A stretch of 43,373 bases of DNA from Actinomycetota bacterium (GTDB lineage: Bacteria; Actinomycetota; Acidimicrobiia; Acidimicrobiales; Acidimicrobilacustridaceae), in contig JACPNV010000004.1 of NCBI GenBank assembly GCA_016185305.1, positions 1-43,373 on the forward strand, in the 5' to 3' direction. The notes beneath the pieces were generated by a model that saw only the letters and a list, made by a program, of their open reading frames with translations, searched no databases and was not told where the DNA came from. Of this stretch, positions 31,563 to 39,221 are shown one piece after another (position 1 is the first letter of the stretch; every line of letters starts with the position of its first letter). Both the position numbers and the translations under genes were made by a program.

Positions 31563-34500
31563 ATGGGCTCCACGAAGGCGGAGGGCGGCCGCTGGCCGCG
31601 CATGTTGGTAGCGGTGACGGTCGTGGTGATGATCGTGGTTGCGACGGTGGCGGGGACCCGGCCGGCCGACGGCGAGACACGGTCTGATGCACCCCGAACG
31701 CGAGGCAGCGGTCCGGTCTCGACCGAGGGCCTCCCCTCCGCCGAGATGGCCAAGCTCGATGCGATCGGGGCCAAGCTCGCGACGAGCAACCCGGCGACGG
31801 CGCGAGTGCTCGTCGGTCTGCGGGTCGACTCGACCCTGGCCCCGTCGGAAGCAGCCGCGCAGTCGCCCGCCGCGATCGCCGACTACCAATCGCAGATCGC
31901 CACGGCCCAGGCGAACGTGACCAACGCGATCGAGGGCGCGGGCGCGACGGTCACCCGGCGATACACGTCGGTTCCCGCGGTGGCGATGACCGTGGACGCC
32001 ACCGCGCTCGACCGGCTGCGCACGCTTCCGGGCATCGATAGCGTCACGCTCGACGAGGCCGTACCGCCGACGCTCGCGCAATCGGTGCCGCTCATCCAGG
32101 GCACGGTCGCGCAGGCGGCGGGCTACAACGGGAGCGGGTGGTCGGTCGCCATCCTCGACACCGGTATCGACAAGACCCACCCGTTCCTCTCGGGGAAGGT
32201 CGTCGCCGAGGCGTGCTTCTCGGCCAACGGGAACTGCCCGAACGGCCAGACGTCCATGACGGGCAGTGGCGCCGGTGTTCCCTGCCCGTTCGCGGGCAAC
32301 TGCAACCACGGAACGCACGTCGCAGGGATCACCGGCGGCTCCAACACCTCGTTCACCGGCGTGGCGCCGGGGGCAACGATCATCTCCGTGCAGGTCTTCT
32401 CGCAATTCAGCGGTTCGGACTGCAACGGCACCGGGTTCGATCCCTGTGCCAAGACCTTCTACTCAGACCAGGTCGCCGGCCTCGACTGGGTCTACAGCAT
32501 CCGCGCCACCCGGAACATCGCGTCGGTGAACATGAGCCTCGGCGGCGGCCAGTTCTTCGGCACGTGCGATTCCGCCTTTCCTCAGCACAAGACCGCGATC
32601 GACAACTTGCGGTCCGCGGGAATCGCAACGGTGATCGCAACCGGCAACAACGGTTTCGTCGACTCGATCGGCGGCCCGTCGTGCGTGTCTTCAGCGATTC
32701 GGGTCAGCAGCACCGACAAGTCCGACAACGTCTCGTCGTTCGCGAACGTGTCGAGCCTCATGAACCTGTTCGCGCCCGGAACCAGCATCAACTCGTCGGT
32801 ACCCGGGGGCAGCTACGCGGTGTTCAACGGCACCTCGATGGCGACGCCCCACGTCGCGGGCGCATGGGCGGTCCTGAAGCAGCGCTTCCCAGCGGACAGC
32901 GTCACCACCGCTCTCGGCCGAATGACGTCGACCGGCCTGCCGATCACCGACCTTCGAACGGGCGGGACGGTGACGGCGCCGCGCATCCAACTCGCGGACG
33001 CGCTCGGTCTCACCAACCCCCCTCCCAACGACGACTTCGCCAACGCGACAACGTTCACGGCGGCAAGCGCGACCCCGCTCGTCGGCGCGAACGTCGCAGC
33101 CACCAAGCAGCCGGGCGAGCCGAACCACGCCGGCAGCTCGGGAGGGAAGTCCGTGTGGTGGTCGTTCACCGCGCCATCCGCCGGCAACCTCACCCTTTCC
33201 ACCCAAGGCTCGAGCTTCGACACGCTGCTCGCGGCCTACACCGGATCGGCGGTGGGCAGCCTCACCGAGATCGCGTCCAACGACGACTTCCAGCCACCCG
33301 AGCGATGGAGCCGCGTGTCGTTCGCAGCCGCAAGCGGGCAGACCTACCGGATCGCGGTCGACGGCTATTCGGGGGCTTCTGGTTCTGTGGCCCTCGGGTT
33401 CACGTGGACGGGCCTGCCACCCCCCAACGACAACTTCGCCAACGCGATCGCGTGGAACCCCACCGACGGAAGCGCGACGTCGGGCTCGAACGCCAGCGCG
33501 ACCAAGGAGACGGGCGAGCCGAACCATGCCGGCAGGACCGGCGGGAGATCGGTGTGGTGGAGGTTCACGCCCGCGACCGACTACTCCGCGACGTTGTCGA
33601 CGGCCGGAAGTTCGTTCGACACGATCCTCGCGGTGTACACGGGGCCCAACGTGGCCTCGCTCACGGAGGTCGCATCGAACGACGACGAGCCCAACCTCCT
33701 GACAAGTCGCGTGACCTTCGAAGCAACCGCGGGCACGACCTACTTCATCGCGGTCGACGGCTACGGCGCCGCCAGCGGGGCCATCACGCTGACCGCCAAC
33801 CTGTCCGAGGCGCTGCGGTTCCGGTCGTTGTCGCCGGCCCGGATCCAAGACTCGCGACCGGGCGGCCCGCAGGTCGGCCCGTATTCCACGCCGTGGGGCC
33901 CCGGCACGACCCGCGACGTCCAGGCCACCGGCGTCGGCGGCGTACCGTCGGGCGCCGACGCCGTGGTGCTCAACGTGACCGCCACCAAGACCACCGCAGC
34001 TTCGTTCCTCACCATCTTTCCCGCGGGAACGGCCCGGCCCCTCGCCTCCAACCTCAACTGGACTCCGGGGCGTACCATCGCCAACGCCGTCACCGTCAAG
34101 GTCGGCGCCAGCGGCCGCATCGCCATCTACAACCCCAGCGGCGACGTGGACGTCGTCGTCGACGTCGTCGGCTACTACCAGGAAGGCTCGGGAGACCTCT
34201 ACACCTCTCTGTCGCCATCGAGGATCCAGGATTCGCGGCCGGGCGGCCCGCAGGTCGGCCCGTACTCCACGCCCTGGGGCCCCGGCACGACCCGCGAGGT
34301 CCAAGCCACCGGCGTCGGCGGCGTACCCCCGGGCGCCACCGCCGTGGTGCTCAACGTGACCGCCACCAGGACCACCGCAGCTTCGTTCCTCACGGTCTTT
34401 CCCGCCGGCACGGCGCCACCCCTCGCCTCCAGCCTGAACTGGACGGCCGGGCAGACCATCGCCAACGCCGTCACCGTCAAGGTCAGCGCCAGCGGCCGCA

Positions 34501-34946
34501 TCGCCATCTACAACCCCACCGGCGCCACCGACGTGATCATCGACGTCGTCGGGTACTTCACGGCCGGTAGCGGCAAGCGCTTCCACGCGGCGTCGCCGCG
34601 ACGCATCCAGGACTCCCGGCCGAGCGGGCCCCCGGTCGGGCCGTACTCCTCACCCTGGGGACCCGGCACCACGCGCGACGTTCAGGTCGGCGGGGTCGCG
34701 ATCGTGCCGGCAGGCGCGGATTCGGCCCTCGTGAACATGACGGTCACGAACACGACCGCCTCGTCGTTCCTCACGGTCTACCCGTCCGGCTCGAACCGGC
34801 CCGTGGCTTCGAGCCTCAACTGGACCGCCGGGCTCACGATTCCCAACGCGGTCACGGTCAAGGTCGGCCAACTCGGCGCGGTGGCGGTCTACAACCCGTC
34901 CGGCACCGTCGACGTGATCGCCGATCTTGCCGGATGGTACGACTGA
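31563..34946 (+). CDS. Secreted S8 subtilisin-like protease with two PPC-like and three 127-aa repeat domains
   Basis: 1127 aa. A signal sequence (hydrophobic 14-31) precedes an I9-type propeptide (about 80-165). The S8 catalytic domain (about 170-480) has the intact triad Asp199 (ILDTGID), His249 (NHGTHVAG), Ser425 (GTSMATPHVAG) and the oxyanion Asn in ATGNNG. Two related domains follow (about 485-620 and 620-745; each starts PPPND-F-ANA and contains GEPNHAG and SVWW), resembling PPC-type pre-peptidase domains. Three tandem repeats of exactly 127 aa (381 bp) end the protein, each with RIQDSRP, WGPGTTR-VQ and a final V-D-V-I/V-D-x-x-G-Y/W-Y strand. Such repeats recur in secreted proteins of Acidimicrobiia. 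No sortase motif is visible. It probably degrades extracellular protein. Confidence 0.9.
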   Translation: MGSTKAEGGRWPRMLVAVTVVVMIVVATVAGTRPADGETRSDAPRTRGSGPVSTEGLPSAEMAKLDAIGAKLATSNPATARVLVGLRVDSTLAPSEAAAQSPAAIADYQSQIATAQANVTNAIEGAGATVTRRYTSVPAVAMTVDATALDRLRTLPGIDSVTLDEAVPPTLAQSVPLIQGTVAQAAGYNGSGWSVAILDTGIDKTHPFLSGKVVAEACFSANGNCPNGQTSMTGSGAGVPCPFAGNCNHGTHVAGITGGSNTSFTGVAPGATIISVQVFSQFSGSDCNGTGFDPCAKTFYSDQVAGLDWVYSIRATRNIASVNMSLGGGQFFGTCDSAFPQHKTAIDNLRSAGIATVIATGNNGFVDSIGGPSCVSSAIRVSSTDKSDNVSSFANVSSLMNLFAPGTSINSSVPGGSYAVFNGTSMATPHVAGAWAVLKQRFPADSVTTALGRMTSTGLPITDLRTGGTVTAPRIQLADALGLTNPPPNDDFANATTFTAASATPLVGANVAATKQPGEPNHAGSSGGKSVWWSFTAPSAGNLTLSTQGSSFDTLLAAYTGSAVGSLTEIASNDDFQPPERWSRVSFAAASGQTYRIAVDGYSGASGSVALGFTWTGLPPPNDNFANAIAWNPTDGSATSGSNASATKETGEPNHAGRTGGRSVWWRFTPATDYSATLSTAGSSFDTILAVYTGPNVASLTEVASNDDEPNLLTSRVTFEATAGTTYFIAVDGYGAASGAITLTANLSEALRFRSLSPARIQDSRPGGPQVGPYSTPWGPGTTRDVQATGVGGVPSGADAVVLNVTATKTTAASFLTIFPAGTARPLASNLNWTPGRTIANAVTVKVGASGRIAIYNPSGDVDVVVDVVGYYQEGSGDLYTSLSPSRIQDSRPGGPQVGPYSTPWGPGTTREVQATGVGGVPPGATAVVLNVTATRTTAASFLTVFPAGTAPPLASSLNWTAGQTIANAVTVKVSASGRIAIYNPTGATDVIIDVVGYFTAGSGKRFHAASPRRIQDSRPSGPPVGPYSSPWGPGTTRDVQVGGVAIVPAGADSALVNMTVTNTTASSFLTVYPSGSNRPVASSLNWTAGLTIPNAVTVKVGQLGAVAVYNPSGTVDVIADLAGWYD
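33823..34943 (+). repeat. Three tandem in-frame repeats, period 381 bp
   Basis: Equivalent R-I-Q codons begin at 33840, 34221 and 34602, exactly 381 bp apart. Copies 1 and 2 are nearly identical over long DNA stretches; copy 3 is more diverged. The boundaries given are approximate. Confidence 0.88.
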
Positions 34947-34981
34947 CGGGCTGCCGGTCGGTTGCACGGCTCGATGCGCGA

Positions 34982-35308
34982 TCAGCCGAAGGGGCCGATC
35001 GTCGTGGTGGTCGGATCGTCTATGCACGCCGACGCGGCCTGCGTCACCAGCTTCACATCGACCTTGGTCGGGACCTTGTTGTCGAGCGCGGACTCGAGCG
35101 GCCACCGCCATCGCTCGAAGGCATCGGCCACACATGACGCCTGCGCGGCCGTCAGTGCTGTGGCGCCGTCGCCCACCTGCACCTGATCGAAGCGGTGCGG
35201 GCCCGGTTGCTGCAGCCCCTGCACGAAACGGTCGCGGGCCGATGCTGACGGGGCCGATGAGCACGCGGCGGCGACGAGCAACGAGAGAACGACCAGCGCG
35301 CGCCGCAA
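34982..35308 (-). CDS. Small lipoprotein of unknown function
   Basis: 108 aa. A short signal peptide (RRALVVLSLLVAAAC) ends in a lipobox, so Cys16 should be lipidated. The mature part has two further Cys (C in ASCVADAF and SACIDDP) that could pair, and a helical region. No family is recognised. The start is TTG at 35308, 6 nt after the clpX stop and without a clear Shine-Dalgarno sequence. Signal-peptide quality is the main support for this start. Converges with the subtilisin gene. Confidence 0.6.
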   Translation of the reverse strand: MRRALVVLSLLVAAACSSAPSASARDRFVQGLQQPGPHRFDQVQVGDGATALTAAQASCVADAFERWRWPLESALDNKVPTKVDVKLVTQAASACIDDPTTTTIGPFG

Positions 35309-35314
35309 AGTTCG

Positions 35315-36598
35315 TTAGGAGGCGGCCCGTCGCGGACGGTTGGAGGACTCGGCCTGCTTGCGCGCCGAGCGCGGGACGAGGGTCGGGTTGACCTTCTCGA
35401 GCACGACCTTCTCGTCGATCACGACCTTCGCGATGTCGTCGCGCGACGGCAACTCGTACATGACGTTGAGGAGCACCTCTTCGAGGATGGCTCGCAACCC
35501 GCGGGCACCGGTGCCCCGAAGCAGCGCCTGGTCGGCCACCGCCGCCATCGCGTCGTCGGTGAACTCGAGCTCGACGCTCTCGAACTCGAAGAACTTCATG
35601 TATTGCTTCACGAGCGCGTTCTTCGGCTCGGTGAGGATGCGGATGAGCGCTTCGCGATCGAGGTTCGAGACCGCACCGATGACCGGCAGCCGGCCGATGA
35701 ACTCGGGGATGAGCCCGAACTTCAGCAGGTCTTCGGGCAGCACGTGCGCGTACATCTCACCGAGATCCTTGTCGGCGGCCTTGCGGATGTCGGCGTTGAA
35801 CCCGACGCCGCCCGAAACGACGCGCCCTACGATGATCTTGTCGATGCCGGCGAACGCGCCGCCGCAGATGAAAAAGATGTTGGTGGTGTCGATCTGGATG
35901 AACTCCTGGTGCGGGTGCTTGCGCCCGCCCTGGGGCGGCACCGACGCGGTCGTCCCCTCGAGGATCTTCAGCAGCGCCTGCTGCACCCCTTCACCCGACA
36001 CGTCTCTGGTGATCGACGGGTTCTCGCTCTTGCGGGCGATCTTGTCGATCTCGTCGATGTAGATGATGCCGGTCTCGGCCTTCTTGACGTCGTAGTCGGC
36101 GGCCTGGATGAGCTTCAGCAGGATGTTCTCGACGTCTTCACCGACATAGCCCGCCTCGGTGAGCGCGGTGGCGTCGGCGATGGCGAACGGGACGTTGAGC
36201 ATGCGAGCAAGCGTCTGGGCCAGCAACGTCTTGCCGCAACCGGTGGGGCCGATCAGCAAGATGTTGGACTTCGCCAGCTCGACCTCGGTCTCGTGGTTGG
36301 CGCCGAACTGCACCCGCTTGTAGTGGTTGTAGACGGCGACCGAGAGGATCTTCTTCGCGGGCTCCTGCCCGATGATGTAGTCGTTCAGGAAGTCGTAGAT
36401 CTCTCGGGGCTTGGGCAGCTCGTCGAACCGCAGCTCGGTGCCCTCCGCCAGCTCTTCCTCGATGATCTCGTTGCACAGGTCGATGCACTCGTCGCAGATG
36501 TAGACCCCGGGGCCTGCGATGAGCTTCTTGACCTGCTTCTGCGACTTCCCGCAGAACGAGCACTTGAGGAGCTCACCGCCGTCTCCGAACTTCGCCAC
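35315..36598 (-). CDS. clpX: ClpX, ATP-dependent unfoldase subunit of ClpXP
   Basis: 427 aa. Unfolds substrates and feeds them to ClpP. The N-terminal zinc-binding domain has Cys13-x2-Cys16 and Cys35-x2-Cys38. The AAA+ module has Walker A GPTGCGKT (117-124), pore loop GYVGED, and Walker [10 protein letters not shown]. The ClpP-docking loop reads VGF instead of the usual IGF (SGGVGFNAD). A short basic tail follows (SNRPRRAAS). GTG start with GGGGGAG upstream, 18 nt after clpP. Full length. Confidence 0.97.
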   Translation of the reverse strand: MAKFGDGGELLKCSFCGKSQKQVKKLIAGPGVYICDECIDLCNEIIEEELAEGTELRFDELPKPREIYDFLNDYIIGQEPAKKILSVAVYNHYKRVQFGANHETEVELAKSNILLIGPTGCGKTLLAQTLARMLNVPFAIADATALTEAGYVGEDVENILLKLIQAADYDVKKAETGIIYIDEIDKIARKSENPSITRDVSGEGVQQALLKILEGTTASVPPQGGRKHPHQEFIQIDTTNIFFICGGAFAGIDKIIVGRVVSGGVGFNADIRKAADKDLGEMYAHVLPEDLLKFGLIPEFIGRLPVIGAVSNLDREALIRILTEPKNALVKQYMKFFEFESVELEFTDDAMAAVADQALLRGTGARGLRAILEEVLLNVMYELPSRDDIAKVVIDEKVVLEKVNPTLVPRSARKQAESSNRPRRAAS

Positions 36599-36616
36599 GT
36601 CTGCAACTCCCCCGTG

Positions 36617-37267
36617 CTAGTGGATCGCAGCTATCGGACCGGTGTTGTCGGCCAGTTCCCGATAGGAGATCACTTCGTCGATCAAACCGTACTCTTTGGC
36701 ATCCTCTGCTGACATTACAAAGTCTCGGTCGGTGTCTTGGTGGATCTTCTCGACGGACTGACCGGTGTGGTTGGCGAGGATCTCTTCCAGAAGCGTACGC
36801 ATCCGGATGATCTCGTTCGCGGCAAGCTCGATGTCGGTCGCCTGGCCGTACGCCTCGGAGTACGGCTGGTGCAACAAGATGCGGGCGTGCGGGAGGGCGA
36901 GGCGCTTGCCCTTGGCTCCCGCGGCGAGCAGCACGGCGGCTGCCGATGCGGCTTGCCCGAAGCAGATCGTGTAGATGTCGGGCTTGACGTACTGCATGGT
37001 GTCGTAGATCGCGAACAGCGACGTGATGCTGCCGCCCGGCGAGTTGATGTAGAGGCTGATGTCTTTGTCGGGGTTGTCCGACTCGAGGTGCAGCAACTGG
37101 GCGCAGATGAGGTTGGCGACATCATCGTTGATGGGCGTGCCCACGAAGATGATGTTCTCCTTCAAGAGCTTCGAGTAGAGGTCGTAGCCCTTCTCGCCCC
37201 GGTTGGTCGTCTCCCAGACCTGGGGGACCAAGATGTTGGAGATCGGGATGTCGCGGATCGAGTTCAC
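36617..37267 (-). CDS. clpP: ClpP, proteolytic subunit of the Clp protease
   Basis: 216 aa. A serine peptidase forming the tetradecameric chamber. The triad is visible: Ser108 ([10 protein letters not shown]), His133 (ILLHQPY), Asp182 (DTDRDF). [11 protein letters not shown] is the substrate-groove strand. Many Actinobacteria carry two tandem clpP genes; only one is present here, directly between tig and clpX. The GTG start abuts the tig stop (TGA-GTG, no gap), so translation is likely coupled. Confidence 0.97.
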   Translation of the reverse strand: MNSIRDIPISNILVPQVWETTNRGEKGYDLYSKLLKENIIFVGTPINDDVANLICAQLLHLESDNPDKDISLYINSPGGSITSLFAIYDTMQYVKPDIYTICFGQAASAAAVLLAAGAKGKRLALPHARILLHQPYSEAYGQATDIELAANEIIRMRTLLEEILANHTGQSVEKIHQDTDRDFVMSAEDAKEYGLIDEVISYRELADNTGPIAAIH

Positions 37268-38731
37268 TCAGGCGTCCTCTTCTTCGGGCTCTTCGTCAGA
37301 CGTAGCGGACTCCTCAGGAACCGGCGGCGTCTCGTCCTCGGTCTCGAGCTCGCCGGAATCGGTCTCGTCGGAATCGGTCTCGTCGGAGGGGCCAGAGAGC
37401 TCGAAAGCGCTGCGATCGAGGGGATTCCCGTCTGGGTCGACGATCTCGACCCGCTCGAGCAGCCACTCGAAAGCCTTGCGCTTGTTGACGTCCGAGCGTA
37501 CCGCCTGCACCTGCCCCTCGCGCTCGAACCGGCGCCGAACCTCGGCCGGCTTGAGCTCGAGCCGCTTGGCCACGCTCTCCCACTCAACGTCGAGGTCGTC
37601 GTCGGTGCACTCGATGTCTTGGGCTTCGGCGACGGCGCGTAGCGCGAGGTCGACCTTGGCCGCTCGCTCGGCCGGTCCGCGCAGCTCGTCGAGCAGCTCT
37701 TCCTCGTCTTTGTTGCTGGCCTGGAGCCACTGGCCGAGCTCAACGCCCTGGGCGCCGAGCCGCATGGCGAGATCTTGCACGCGGTTCGAGAGCTCGACGT
37801 TCACGAGCGCCTCGGGAACGTCTTCCTCGACGAGATCCGCGAGCGCTTCGCCCACCTGCTCGCGCAGCGCCATGGTGCCCTGCACTTGCTTGATCGCCGT
37901 CATTCGCTTGGTGAGGTCGTCCCGCAGCTCTGCGAGCGTCTCGAACTCCGACGCTTCGCTCGCGAACTCGTCATCGAGCTCGGGCAGGACCTTGGTCTTG
38001 ATGTCTTTCACGAAGATCTTGATCTCGATCGGGTCAGGCCGGTCTCGGTCGTCGTCGTCGTCGCCCGACCCGCCGGGTGACATGACCTCGAACTGCAGCA
38101 TGTCGCCGACCTTCGCGCCGCGGAGGCGCTCGTCGACCTCGGGCAAGATCTGGCCCGAACCGACCTCGTAGGAGAAGTCGTCGGCGGTGAGGCCCGACAG
38201 CTCGTCGCCACCCTGGCGGCCGGCGATGTTGATGGTGACGACGTCGTCGTCGGTAGCCGGCCGATCGACCGCCTCGAGCTCGGCGAACCGGCTGCGCAAG
38301 GTGTCGATCTGGCTGTCGATATCGTCGGCGGAGGGCACCGGCGCGGGCACCGTCACGCGGAGGTTCTGGTAGCCCGGTACCGTGACCGCGGGGCGGACCT
38401 CGACCACGGCGTCGAACTGCACGGCGCCCTCTTCCTGGCCACCGGTGAGCTCGATCTCGGGCTGGGCGATCACGTCGACGTCGTGCTCCTTCACAGCCTC
38501 GACGTAGTAGGTCGGGATGGCCTCTTCGAGCGCTTGGCCCCGACCGACGTTCTTGCCCAGCCGCGCTTCGAGCACCTTGCGGGGTGCCTTGCCGGGACGG
38601 AAGCCAGGGATGCGAACCTCTCGAGCGATCTTTCTGAAGGCGGCGTCGAGGGCCTTGTCGAACTCTTTCTCGTCGACTTCGACGCTCAGCTTCACCTTGT
38701 TGCCCTCGAGGGGCTCGACGGTCGATCTCAC
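37268..38731 (-). CDS. tig: Trigger factor, ribosome-associated chaperone
   Basis: 487 aa. A prolyl-isomerase chaperone at the ribosomal tunnel exit. The N-terminal domain carries the ribosome-docking motif GFRPGKAPRKVLE. The FKBP-like PPIase domain (about 165-255) includes GSGQILPEVDERL and an acidic insertion rich in Asp. A long helical C-terminal arm ends in a very acidic tail of about 50 residues. GTG at 38731 gives STVEPLEGNKVKL, the expected start, and lies 9 nt after TACACT. Upstream in-frame sequence to 38890 is not trigger-factor-like. Heads the tig-clpP-clpX operon. Confidence 0.95.
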   Translation of the reverse strand: MRSTVEPLEGNKVKLSVEVDEKEFDKALDAAFRKIAREVRIPGFRPGKAPRKVLEARLGKNVGRGQALEEAIPTYYVEAVKEHDVDVIAQPEIELTGGQEEGAVQFDAVVEVRPAVTVPGYQNLRVTVPAPVPSADDIDSQIDTLRSRFAELEAVDRPATDDDVVTINIAGRQGGDELSGLTADDFSYEVGSGQILPEVDERLRGAKVGDMLQFEVMSPGGSGDDDDDRDRPDPIEIKIFVKDIKTKVLPELDDEFASEASEFETLAELRDDLTKRMTAIKQVQGTMALREQVGEALADLVEEDVPEALVNVELSNRVQDLAMRLGAQGVELGQWLQASNKDEEELLDELRGPAERAAKVDLALRAVAEAQDIECTDDDLDVEWESVAKRLELKPAEVRRRFEREGQVQAVRSDVNKRKAFEWLLERVEIVDPDGNPLDRSAFELSGPSDETDSDETDSGELETEDETPPVPEESATSDEEPEEEDA

Positions 38732-38740
38732 AGTCCGGCG

Positions 38741-38746
38741 AGTGTA
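38741..38746 (-). promoter_or_regulatory. -10 element (TACACT) of tig
   Basis: On the minus strand TACACT ends 9 nt before the tig GTG. It supports that start and a leaderless message for the tig-clpP-clpX operon. Confidence 0.55.
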
Positions 38747-38787
38747 TCGGCGCCGGGGCGAGCCCCGGACATCCCGACACGTCGCGG

Positions 38788-39150
38788 TCAGTGGTCCAGA
38801 CGGCGCAGCACCGCGCCCGAGGTGCAGGTCTCGGACACGACGATCTTCGTCAGTTGGGGCAGGGTGGCTTCCAGGCGCTCCCAGATCCATGCCGCGAGAT
38901 GCTCGCTCGTCGGGTTGGCCAGCCCGTCGATCTCGTTCAGGTACCGGTGGTCAAGTTGGTCGAGGATCGTTGCGAACACGGCATCGACGTCGGCGAAGTC
39001 CATGACCCAGCCCGATTCATGACCAACCGGACCCTCGACATGGACCGCAACACGGAACGAGTGGCCGTGCAGCCGCGCGCACTTGTGCCCCTCGGGCACG
39101 TGGGGCAGGCGATGAGCCGCTTCGAAGGTGTACTCCCGAAAGATCTCCAT
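38788..39150 (-). CDS. queD: 6-carboxy-5,6,7,8-tetrahydropterin synthase (QueD)
   Basis: 120 aa. Converts dihydroneopterin triphosphate to carboxy-tetrahydropterin in queuosine/7-deazaguanine synthesis. Zinc ligands are His13 (FEAAHRLPHVPEGH), His28 and His30 (RLHGHSF); the catalytic Cys24 is in HKCARLHGH. LDHRYLNEI, ENPTSEH-like NPTSEHLAAWIW and SETCTSG complete the pattern and strongly match QueD over eukaryotic-type PTPS. ATG at 39150. No other queuosine gene is in the window. Confidence 0.93.
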   Translation of the reverse strand: MEIFREYTFEAAHRLPHVPEGHKCARLHGHSFRVAVHVEGPVGHESGWVMDFADVDAVFATILDQLDHRYLNEIDGLANPTSEHLAAWIWERLEATLPQLTKIVVSETCTSGAVLRRLDH

Positions 39151-39210
39151 CGCGCCACGAGTGTCGCGGCGTCTGACGGTCGCGTCGAGCTCGGCACAAC
39201 TCGATTGCAG

Positions 39211-39216
39211 TAGACA
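39211..39216 (+). promoter_or_regulatory. -10 element (TAGACA), leaderless-type
   Basis: TAGACA ends 5 nt before the ATG at 39222, in the 71-nt divergent gap with queD. Confidence 0.45.
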
Positions 39217-39221
39217 GGGGC

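Noticed and set aside
33823..34943. Repeat array considered as CRISPR or assembly duplication
   Set aside because: The 381-bp units stay in frame, encode a continuous protein and differ by mainly conservative changes, so they are protein repeats.
37355..37388. Short DNA repeat (ATCGGTCTCGTCGGA twice) near the tig 3' end
   Set aside because: It is inside the acidic tail and merely encodes repeated Ser/Asp/Glu/Thr residues; common in such tails.
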